The translations under genes and the position numbers were made by a program. Positions 43,353 through 50,025 of a stretch of 64,000 nt of DNA are shown here, in pieces. Under the pieces are notes generated by a model. That model was not told where the DNA came from. It saw only the letters and a list, made by a program, of their open reading frames with translations, and ran no database searches. Origin of the DNA: Micromonospora rubida. Its GTDB lineage: Bacteria > Actinomycetota > Actinomycetes > Mycobacteriales > Micromonosporaceae. Position 1 is the first letter of the stretch; every line of letters starts with the position of its first letter. The stretch lies in contig NZ_JAAALO010000002.1 in the NCBI RefSeq assembly GCF_009908295.1, forward strand, positions 161,490 through 225,489. The letters run 5' to 3'.

Positions 43353-44432
43353 ATGCGCCAGGAGCAGCAGGCCAACAGCGACCACCCGGAGGCCGTCCGG
43401 TCCGCACCGGTTCCGGTCCCGTCCCCGGGCAATCGGCCCGCCGACGCCGGCCACCACCGGGATCGCGACGCCGACGGCCGGGTCGACCTGCCCGAGGACG
43501 TACTGGACGACCGGGGCACCTTCGACGACCCGACCGCGGCCGGGGAGCGGACCGGTGACTACGACACGGAGCAGCGGGCCGACCGTCGCCGGGACGCCGA
43601 CGACCTCGACGACACCCGCCCGTACGACATGCGGAACGCCGATTCCGACGACGCGCCCGAGTTCCACGAGCCGGCGCCCCTGCCGACCACGTTCGGGGCC
43701 GCCTCGGTGGGCGACGCGGTGGCGGCCTCGGCCATGGCCAGCGGCCGGCCGGCCGACGAGCGGGACCCGCGCGGCGAGGACACCGCCCAGCCCGGCGACG
43801 GAGCACCGGGACGCACCGACGCGTTCGACGCCGAGCGCGCCGACCCGACCGCCGGGGACCGGCTGCACGACCGGGACCGCTGGGCGGCGGCCGAGGCGGC
43901 CGACGGGCCCGATGACGCACGGCACCCGGCCGACCGGCACACGGACGACGCTGAGACCGACCGGCACACGGACGACGCCGAGGCCGCCCGCGCCGAACGC
44001 CTCGGGGCGGACCGCAGCCGCGAGGACGCGGTGGTCGCGGGCGCTGCCGGATACGGCCGGCCCGAGCCGGGCATGACCGACCCGGACGCCGCCGCCCCGG
44101 ACACTGCCGACGCGGGCGCCCTCGGCGCGGCCACGGCCCGGCCGACAAGCGGCGCGGTGCACGAGGACGCCACCGACCTCTTCGAGCCGGACGCCGCCCA
44201 GGCCTTCCGGGACCGCTGGCGCGACGTCCAGCTCCGCTTCGTCGACGACCCGAAGGCCGCCGCCGGGCAGGCCGAATCGCTGGTGGAGGAGGCCATCCAG
44301 GCACTCGCCACCGCGCTCGCCGAGCAGAAGAGCAAGCTGGGCGACTGGCAGCAGACCGGCGACGACACCGAGCAGCTTCGGATCGCGGTACGCCGGTACC
44401 GCGACTTCCTGGACCGGGTGCTCGGCCGCTGA
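43353..44432 (+). CDS. Large acidic disordered protein with C-terminal RFVD domain
   Basis: The 359-residue protein is mostly a disordered, Asp/Arg/Ala-rich stretch (about residues 1-270) with repeats such as DRHTDDAE. The last 85 residues form an ordered domain: FRDRWRDVQLRFVDDP, then EQLRIAVRRYRDFLDRVLGR. That domain aligns with the C-terminal domain of the preceding membrane protein. GAGGAGAG precedes ATG 43353. No signal peptide or membrane helix is present, so it is probably cytoplasmic and may interact with its membrane-bound neighbour (inference). Confidence 0.8.
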   Translation: MRQEQQANSDHPEAVRSAPVPVPSPGNRPADAGHHRDRDADGRVDLPEDVLDDRGTFDDPTAAGERTGDYDTEQRADRRRDADDLDDTRPYDMRNADSDDAPEFHEPAPLPTTFGAASVGDAVAASAMASGRPADERDPRGEDTAQPGDGAPGRTDAFDAERADPTAGDRLHDRDRWAAAEAADGPDDARHPADRHTDDAETDRHTDDAEAARAERLGADRSREDAVVAGAAGYGRPEPGMTDPDAAAPDTADAGALGAATARPTSGAVHEDATDLFEPDAAQAFRDRWRDVQLRFVDDPKAAAGQAESLVEEAIQALATALAEQKSKLGDWQQTGDDTEQLRIAVRRYRDFLDRVLGR

Positions 44433-44440
44433 CCGCCCTT

Positions 44441-44503
44441 TTCGACGCCACCCTTCCGCACGCCCCGGCCACCAACGGCCGGGGCGTGCGGCGTGTCCGG
44501 GGA
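44441..44503. repeat. Copy 1 of a duplicated terminator segment
   Basis: This stretch includes a perfect 13-bp stem (gcacgccccggcc 44458-44470, ggccggggcgtgc 44477-44489) and flanking bases ttcgacgcc...ccggggac. Nearly the same roughly 60 bases, including both stem arms, recur at 47268-47325. It terminates the rightward acidic-protein gene and lies just before the leftward HxlR gene. Confidence 0.85.
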
Positions 44504-44553
44504 CCTCGGATTTCGCGCTTTCCTCGAACCTTTTGACGAGAGCGCGCCGCTGG

Positions 44554-44928
44554 TCAGGCGGATTGAGTTGGGTGGTCGTAGACGTCGCGGGCGGCCAGGA
44601 GGGTGGACATGTGCTCGTGTGCCCAGTGTCGGCAGGCTGCGACGAGGTCGAGCAGGGTGCGCCCCAGTGGTGTCAGTTCGTATTCCACTCGTGGCGGGAC
44701 CTCGGCGTAGACGGTGCGGGTGATCATGCCGTCGCGTTCGAGTGCGCGCAGGGTCTGGGTGAGCACCTTGGGAGTGACGCGGTGGATGGGGACGCGAAGC
44801 TCGGAGAACCGGCGTGGGCCTTGTTCGAGGCAGACAATGATCATCGCTGACCATTTGTCGCCGATCCGGATAGGCATGACGCTGCTGGGGCACCCGGGGT
44901 GGAACATGTCGGGGTCGAGCGGATCCAT
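44554..44928 (-). CDS. HxlR (DUF24) family redox-type regulator, QorR-like
   Basis: The 124-residue winged-helix protein has the HxlR layout: GDKWSAMIIVCLEQGPRRFSEL, RVTPKVLTQTLRALERDGMI, then wing VPPRVEYELTPLGRTL. It has a Cys near the N-terminus (HPGCPSSVMPI), the position used for redox sensing in QorR and YodB relatives. It is divergent from an NADPH:quinone oxidoreductase gene, the same arrangement as qorR-qor2 in Corynebacterium. ATG 44928 is preferred because the family starts just before the Cys region. Confidence 0.9.
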   Translation of the reverse strand: MDPLDPDMFHPGCPSSVMPIRIGDKWSAMIIVCLEQGPRRFSELRVPIHRVTPKVLTQTLRALERDGMITRTVYAEVPPRVEYELTPLGRTLLDLVAACRHWAHEHMSTLLAARDVYDHPTQSA

Positions 44929-44940
44929 CAGTACCCTCAC

Positions 44941-44982
44941 GGTATTTAGATACCTTTGAAGTAACCAGTATCTCATGGATAC
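44941..44982. promoter_or_regulatory. Two palindromic operators between the HxlR gene and the quinone oxidoreductase
   Basis: GGTAT-TTAG-ATACC (44941-44954) and GTATC-TCATG-GATAC (44968-44982) lie in the divergent promoter region and share the GTAT/ATAC half-site. Their positions just upstream of the HxlR start suggest autorepression plus control of the quinone oxidoreductase gene. Confidence 0.65.
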
Positions 44983-45051
44983 CTTCGCAGTCGACGACCC
45001 GCGCTTCGGGCCGCTGGTTTCTTAGGATCGCTGAGAGCGAGGGCAGAGAGA

Positions 45052-46023
45052 ATGCGTGCTGTTCGGTTCCATGAGTACGGTCCGCCTGACGTGTTACGTG
45101 TCGACGAGGTGCCCGATGCACGACCGGGTCCCGGGCAGATGCTGGTCCGGGTCACGGCCGCAGGAATCGGGTTTGCTGACGTGCAGATCAGGGCCGGCCT
45201 GATGCGCACAGCAATGCCGGATCTTCCGCTGCCGTTCACGCTGGGATTCGAGATCGCGGGCACGGTTGTCGCGGTCGGATCCGGGGTGGATGCCAAGGCG
45301 GTCGGCGGGCAGGTCGTCGGCGCGACGTCCGGCGGCGGCTACGCGGAGCTGGCGATCCTGCCAGCAGCGGCGGCGGTGCCGCTGCCCGAGGGACTCGACG
45401 ACCGGACGGCCGTGGCGTTGCTGGGCCAGGGGGCGACCGCGGTCGGCGTGGCCGGGGCTGCGGGCCTCACGTCGACAGACACGGTCCTGGTCGAAGCAGC
45501 CGCCGGAGGCGTGGGCAGCCTTCTGGTGCAGTTGGCCAAACGCGCCGGCGCCACGGTGATCGCCGCTGCCCGAGGTGAGGCGAAACTCGCGGTGGCCAAG
45601 CAACTCGGCGCCGACATCGTGATCGACTACAGCGCACCCGACTGGCCCCACCTCGTCCGAGAGGCGGTGGGCGGCAGTGTTTCGGTGGTCCTGGAGAGCA
45701 CCGGCGGCGCCGTCTCCGAGGCAGCCTTCGACCTGCTGACACCCACGATCGGCCGAATGGTGGTCTACGGAACGACCAGCGGGCAGCCGCCGCGATTCGA
45801 CCCGCTCGCCGTCTACCACCGGGCCGTGTCGGTCACCGGCTTCGCATCCGTGGCCCTCCCCGCACAGCAACTGGCTCGGCTGCGCGACCACGCGTTCGCG
45901 CTGGCTGACTCTGGTGAACTACGGCCCATCATCGGCGCGGTCATGCCGCTGGCTCAAGCCACCGCAGCTCACCAGGCGTTCGAAGAACGGGCGACGGTCG
46001 GCAAGACCATCCTCACGCCCTGA
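45052..46023 (+). CDS. Zinc-independent NADPH:quinone oxidoreductase
   Basis: The 323-residue protein is a medium-chain dehydrogenase/reductase of the quinone oxidoreductase branch: MRAVRFHEYGPPDVLRVDEVP at the start, LGFEIAGTVVAVG, and the nucleotide loop VEAAAGGVGSLLVQLAKRAGA. The catalytic zinc ligands of alcohol dehydrogenases are absent. It reduces quinones or related electrophiles, which protects against redox cycling. A hairpin after its stop probably ends the transcript. GC content is slightly lower than in the neighbouring core genes. Confidence 0.93.
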   Translation: MRAVRFHEYGPPDVLRVDEVPDARPGPGQMLVRVTAAGIGFADVQIRAGLMRTAMPDLPLPFTLGFEIAGTVVAVGSGVDAKAVGGQVVGATSGGGYAELAILPAAAAVPLPEGLDDRTAVALLGQGATAVGVAGAAGLTSTDTVLVEAAAGGVGSLLVQLAKRAGATVIAAARGEAKLAVAKQLGADIVIDYSAPDWPHLVREAVGGSVSVVLESTGGAVSEAAFDLLTPTIGRMVVYGTTSGQPPRFDPLAVYHRAVSVTGFASVALPAQQLARLRDHAFALADSGELRPIIGAVMPLAQATAAHQAFEERATVGKTILTP

Positions 46024-46098
46024 TCGCCCTGCACGACAGGGCGGGCCAGCGGCCCGCATGGAACAGGCCGTGAAGACCGTAATTATCACAAGCCCAGT

Positions 46099-46128
46099 CG
46101 GCGCCGCGTACGAATGGACGCGGCGCCG
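46099..46128 (+). terminator. Terminator after the quinone oxidoreductase gene
   Basis: cggcgccgcgt (46099-46109) pairs with acgcggcgccg (46118-46128), with an eight-base loop, followed by GCCTCTTTCC. It lies 75 bp past the stop codon on the same strand. Confidence 0.7.
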
Positions 46129-46280
46129 GCCTCTTTCCTGCCGGAAGTGTCCTTCCCGTTGCGTGCCCTGCCGCGATCGCTGACCGACCTTCGCCAGAGC
46201 CCCGCCACACCGCCGCCGGCCGGAACCCGGCCAACCCCGCCCCTCGACCCGCGTGACCCCTTCCCGCTGTTCCCGATGCC

Positions 46281-46342
46281 CGCACTTTCACGGAAAGTGT
46301 GGCTATAGCCCGCGTCACCACCACACTTTCCGTGAAAGTGCG
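46281..46342. repeat. 22-bp inverted repeat whose arms are themselves palindromic
   Basis: The arms at 46281-46302 and 46321-46342 are perfect reverse complements with an 18-base loop. Each arm contains CACTTTC-n3-GAAAGTG, a smaller palindrome. The low GC content and nested symmetry differ from local terminators and suggest a repetitive mobile-type element or a protein-binding site. Confidence 0.85.
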
Positions 46343-46434
46343 CGCAGGGGAGGTGGGGTGGTAGTCCACAGATCCGGGTCGCCGCCGCAGGAATGTCCTT
46401 TCGGGCGGGCATCCGGGCGCGCTGTCGCTGGCGG

Positions 46435-46611
46435 TCAGCTCAGGGCGTCTTCCCGCATGCTCGTCACGAAGGTCCGCCAGGATGCGGGGGCGAAGACGAG
46501 AGCGGGCCCCCGCATGTCCTTGCTGTCGCGCACGCCGACCACGCCAGGCAGGTTGTCGGCCACCTCCACACAGGCACCCTCGTCGCCGCTGCGGCTGCTG
46601 GCCGCCCTAAT
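46435..46611 (-). pseudogene. DUF397 gene, apparently 5'-truncated
   Basis: The minus-strand frame encodes most of a DUF397 domain: RAASSRSGDEGACVEVAD, then VGVRDSKDMRGPALVFAP and SWRTFVTSMREDALS before the TGA. Upstream in frame there is an early stop (46630-46632) and no ATG, GTG or TTG; only a rare ATT could start it. DUF397 proteins normally follow a helix-turn-helix regulator, which is absent here. I judge it a remnant. Its 3' end is similar to a second remnant at 49190. Confidence 0.7.
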
Positions 46612-46795
46612 GGGGGACGGCCACGATGATCATCGGACGGGATTCGGGGCCGTCGAGCGCCCGGGCCAGCCCGCCCAGGTGCCGACGGCGGTCGACCGCA
46701 ACATCATGATGAAGCTCGACCTACCACCCAACGACGATCAGAACCGCCAGGTGGCGGCCATCCTGACCTACCTGCGTGGACAGGACGGCTGACGA

Positions 46796-47188
46796 TCAGC
46801 CGACCGCCACCGGTTGGCCGTTGACCGTCACCTTGGTCCCCTCCGGAACCTGGATCGAATAGCCGCCCTCGCAGTACCCGATCCAGCTGGAGCCGCACGG
46901 GCTGCCGAGATCCAAGGTGTCAGCAATCAACGACCACGCGGGAGTCTGTGGGCTCTTCCCCATCGTTGACGTGTGGACTTCGACGGTCACCTCGCTGCCC
47001 TCATCGACGTCGCCGGTGTCAGCCGACACCGTCACGGGCATGTTGGCGTTGTCGTGGACCACGTTGAGTGTCGTGCCGGTGAACCCGAACGACTCCTGCT
47101 CAGAGTGCTCACTTGATGAACACCCCGACAGTGCGAGGCTCGCGACGAAAACCGTTCCGATCGCGCAGTGGCGAAGAGTCTTTCTCAT
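46796..47188 (-). CDS. Small lipoprotein, unknown function
   Basis: The 130-residue protein has a lipoprotein signal peptide (MRKTLRHC start, lipobox LALSGC with Cys near residue 23), a short Ser/Glu-rich linker, and a beta-rich body containing two further Cys residues (GSPCGSSWIGYCEGGYSI) that could form a disulfide outside the membrane. GGGGG lies close before ATG 47188. No family is recognised. Codon use is less GC-biased than in the core genes around it, consistent with acquired DNA. Confidence 0.75.
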   Translation of the reverse strand: MRKTLRHCAIGTVFVASLALSGCSSSEHSEQESFGFTGTTLNVVHDNANMPVTVSADTGDVDEGSEVTVEVHTSTMGKSPQTPAWSLIADTLDLGSPCGSSWIGYCEGGYSIQVPEGTKVTVNGQPVAVG

Positions 47189-47267
47189 ACCCCCAATTCC
47201 AACGAAGACCGGTCACCGGCGACATACGTCGAACCTGCGTCTTCTTGGTAGGGCCAGCCCTACCCCT

Positions 47268-47325
47268 TCGACGCCTTCCCTTCGCACGCCCCGGCCACCA
47301 TCGGCCGGGGCGTGCGACGTGCGGG
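47268..47325. repeat. Copy 2 of the duplicated terminator segment, next to argS
   Basis: The stem gcacgccccggcc (47284-47296) and ggccggggcgtgc (47303-47315) and much of the flanking sequence match copy 1 at 44441-44503; the loop differs by one base (accatc instead of accaac). It lies just beyond the argS stop and should terminate argS. Confidence 0.88.
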
Positions 47326-47336
47326 GTCGCCCCCGA

Positions 47337-49058
47337 TCACATCCGGTCCGGTGCGCCGATCCCCAGGAGGCCGAGGCCGCGCGCCAGCACCCGTGCCGTG
47401 AGGTCGCACAGCGCCAGCCGGTCGTCGCGTACGCCGTCCTCGGCGCGCAGCACCGGGCACTTCTCGTAGAACGTGGTGAACGTCGCCGCCAGCCCGTACA
47501 GGTACGTGGCCAGCCGGTGGAACTCCAGCGACTCCGCCACCTCGGCGATCACGCCCTCGAACGCGAGCAGCTCGATCGCCAGCGCCCGCTCTGCGGGCTC
47601 GGAGACGGTGAGCGTCACCAGGTCCCGCACCGGGGTCACGCCACCCTGCCGGAAGATCGACAGGATCCGGACGCGGGCGTACTGGAGGTAGGGAGCGGTG
47701 TTGCCCTCGAAGGAGAGCATCCGCGCCCAGTCGAAGACGTAGTCCTTGTTCCGGTCGTTGGACAGGTCGGCGTACTTCAACGCGCCGATGCCGACCATCC
47801 GGGCCACCTCGGCGCGTCCCGCATCATCAAGCTGGTCGATCTCCTCGACGAGGGCCGCTGCCCGCGACACCGCTTCGTCGATGAGGTCGACCAGCTTGAT
47901 CGTGTCACCGCCCCGGGTGCGGAACATCTTGCCGTCGGAGCCGAGGATGGAGCCGAACCCCACGTGGTGGGCGCGGGCCGGCGGCCGCAACCAGCCCGCC
48001 TCGCGGGCGATCTCGTAGACCATCTCGAAGTGTTGCCGCTGCGGGGACCCCACCACGTAGAGCAGGCGGGTCGCCTCCAACTCCTGGGTGCGGTACCGGA
48101 TCGCCGCCAGGTCAGTGGCGGCGTACCCGAACCCGCCGTCGCGCTTGCGCACGATGAGTGGCAGCGGCTCTCCCTCGCGGTTGACGAACCCCACCGGGAA
48201 GACCACCTTCGCGCCGTCGCTCTCGCGCAACAGACCCAGCCGGTCCAACTCGTCGACGAGCGGGTGCAGCATGTCGTTGTAGAAGCTCTCGCCGAGGAAG
48301 TCCTTCTCTGTGAGGCACACGTCGAACCGGTCGTAGACCGTCATGAAGTACTTCTCGGACGCGGCCACGAGCAGACGCCACAGCCGTCGGGTCAGCTCGT
48401 CGCCGCCCTGTAGGGCGACCACCCGCTGCCGGGCCCGTTCCTTGAACGAGTCGTCGGCGTCGAACTTGACCCGAGCCGCCTTGTAGAACGAGTTGAGATC
48501 GCCGAGCGACAGCTCGGCGACGGCCTCGGACTCGCCGATGTCGAGCAGGTGCTCGATCAACATGCCGAACGGGGTGCCCCAGTCGCCGAGGTGGTTCGCC
48601 TTGATCACCCGGTGCCCGAGCCAGTCCAGCAGCCGGACGACGGCGTCACCGATCACCGTGGAACGCAGGTGGCCGACGTGCATTTCCTTGGCCACGTTCG
48701 GTGCCGAGTAGTCGACCACGACGGTGTCGGGAGCGGCCACCGACGGGATGCCCAACCGCTCGTCACGGGTCATCTCGGCGAGCAGGGACGCGAGGGCATC
48801 GGTCGCCACCGTGAGGTTGATGAACCCCGGCCCCGAGATCTCCACGGAGGTGCAGAGGTCATCGAGCTGGGCGACCCGTACGACGTCCGCGGCGACGTCA
48901 CGCGGCTTGCGACCGAGCTGGCGGGCGAGCGCCAGCGCGCCGTCTGCCTGGAAGTCCGCGTGCTTCGATCGGCGCACGCCGGGCGAGGTTGGCATTCCTG
49001 CCACCAGGTCGAAGGCGGACGCGAGCCGATCGTGGAGCAGCTTCTCCAGGGTTGCCAT
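47337..49058 (-). CDS. argS: Arginyl-tRNA synthetase
   Basis: ArgRS charges tRNA-Arg. The 573-residue class I synthetase has the N-terminal ArgRS additional domain (DFQADGALALARQLG), the HIGH-type site as NVAKEMHVGHLRSTVIGD, a KMSK-like loop DGKMFRTRGGD, and the DALR anticodon-binding domain at the end. ATG 49058 starts at the family N-terminus; TAAATT on the minus strand eight bases upstream may make it leaderless. It is not beside lysA or hom, where the actinobacterial housekeeping argS often lies, so it may be a second copy or a moved gene. Confidence 0.96.
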   Translation of the reverse strand: MATLEKLLHDRLASAFDLVAGMPTSPGVRRSKHADFQADGALALARQLGRKPRDVAADVVRVAQLDDLCTSVEISGPGFINLTVATDALASLLAEMTRDERLGIPSVAAPDTVVVDYSAPNVAKEMHVGHLRSTVIGDAVVRLLDWLGHRVIKANHLGDWGTPFGMLIEHLLDIGESEAVAELSLGDLNSFYKAARVKFDADDSFKERARQRVVALQGGDELTRRLWRLLVAASEKYFMTVYDRFDVCLTEKDFLGESFYNDMLHPLVDELDRLGLLRESDGAKVVFPVGFVNREGEPLPLIVRKRDGGFGYAATDLAAIRYRTQELEATRLLYVVGSPQRQHFEMVYEIAREAGWLRPPARAHHVGFGSILGSDGKMFRTRGGDTIKLVDLIDEAVSRAAALVEEIDQLDDAGRAEVARMVGIGALKYADLSNDRNKDYVFDWARMLSFEGNTAPYLQYARVRILSIFRQGGVTPVRDLVTLTVSEPAERALAIELLAFEGVIAEVAESLEFHRLATYLYGLAATFTTFYEKCPVLRAEDGVRDDRLALCDLTARVLARGLGLLGIGAPDRM

Positions 49059-49426
49059 GGGAGGACAATTTAGTGCAAGTGCCCCTCGACCTCCGCACGA
49101 ATAAACCCGAAGCCGGGCCGCTCGATGATCGTTACGCGAACCCGTGCGGTGGCGTTGCCGGGCCGGGTGGTGCCGGGTGGAGCTAACGGTCAGCTCCGGG
49201 CAGCCCTCCGCACGTTCTCGACGAAGGTCGCCCAGGATGCGGGGGCGAAGACGACGGCCCCACCGGCCCATCGGCCCCACCCGGCCCGGACGGTGGCCGC
49301 AGGCCGGATGGACCTCCTTCCGGCTGCCGGTCGTTCCCCGGGTCCTGCACTGTCGGCATGCCTGGGGCCCTGCGGGGTACGCCGGGGGGATCAGGCAGGC
49401 ACCCGGGACATCAGGAGGGCAGCAGG
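49059..49426. other. 368-bp interval with argS promoter and DUF397 remnant
   Basis: It contains the upstream region of leftward argS, including an AT-rich -10-like aattta (49067-49072), the short DUF397 3' remnant at 49190-49265, and the ribosome-binding site of the next rightward gene. No complete gene is seen. Confidence 0.55.
49190..49265 (-). pseudogene. DUF397 3' remnant
   Basis: The frame reads GGAVVFAPASWATFVENVRRAARS and then TGA, which is the C-terminus of a DUF397 protein (compare GPALVFAPASWRTFVTSMRE at 46435). Further upstream the frame no longer resembles the domain and no start is found. About 23 bases (ccaggatgcgggggcgaag and following) are identical in the two remnants. Confidence 0.65.
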
Positions 49427-49795
49427 ATGACGGATCGCGACCCGAATGCCGGGCGACCGCTGGAGGAGAGCCCCGAGGTGGCCTCGGCGGTGGACGACGA
49501 GAGCACGGTGCCGCAGTTCGTGACCGGTGGCGGACCCGACCGGGACACCCCGTCCTTCGCCGGGCCGGGGGACGCCCCGGAGGGCGCCGGCTCGACCGAG
49601 GACCTGCTCGGCGACCCGCACGGCGGGGGCACGGGGGCCGGCGGGGACAACATCCGCACCGGCGCGGAGCAGGAGTGGGAGCCGGAGGACCTGGTGCGCG
49701 CCCGGGGCCAGGACCTGACGCCGAAGAACATCGAGCGGGCCCGCCGCGACCTGGCCGAGCAGGGCCGGGCGGCGGTGGAGAAGACCGTGCCCTGA
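49427..49795 (+). CDS. Small hydrophilic protein, unknown function
   Basis: The 122-residue product is Gly/Asp/Glu-rich and probably disordered up to residue 80, then has a helical end (EWEPEDLVRARGQDLTPKNIERARRDLAEQG). No domain is recognised. AGGAGGG eight bases before ATG 49427 strongly supports the start. It lies between argS and the cellulase gene and is transcribed alone. Confidence 0.7.
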   Translation: MTDRDPNAGRPLEESPEVASAVDDESTVPQFVTGGGPDRDTPSFAGPGDAPEGAGSTEDLLGDPHGGGTGAGGDNIRTGAEQEWEPEDLVRARGQDLTPKNIERARRDLAEQGRAAVEKTVP

Positions 49796-50025
49796 GCCTG
49801 CGTGACCAGATGACCGCCCGGCTGGCACTGAGTTGCCGTGATCGTCTGCTGTGTACCGGCACCAGCTCCGGCGTGTCGTGCCGGTCAGGCGCAGACGATC
49901 CCGGGGCCGGTACCGGCGGGGGCCCCTGGCCCGACCGGTGACGGTCGGGCCAGGGGCCCGGGGAAGCCTGCCGCTGAGAGTGCCTCACTCCTCGCCAGCG
50001 GCGGGCAGGCGTGCCTGGTGGAGCG

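Larger units (their letters stand above)
46024..46434. other. Non-coding interval with terminator and long palindrome
   Basis: After the quinone oxidoreductase stop comes a perfect 11-bp hairpin (46099-46128) and then the double palindrome at 46281-46342. No convincing gene is visible, and base composition is lower in GC than elsewhere in the window. A short frame further on (46706-46792, reading MMKLDLPPNDDQ) has no support beyond being open. Confidence 0.5.

Noticed and set aside
46013..46369. Leftward 118-residue frame across the nested palindrome
   Set aside because: It covers a terminator and the inverted repeat, and the translation shows no domain or coding bias.
46706..46792. Short rightward frame starting MMKLDLPPNDDQ
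   Set aside because: Only 28 codons, no ribosome-binding site and no known relative; it may be the end of a decayed gene, but nothing supports it.
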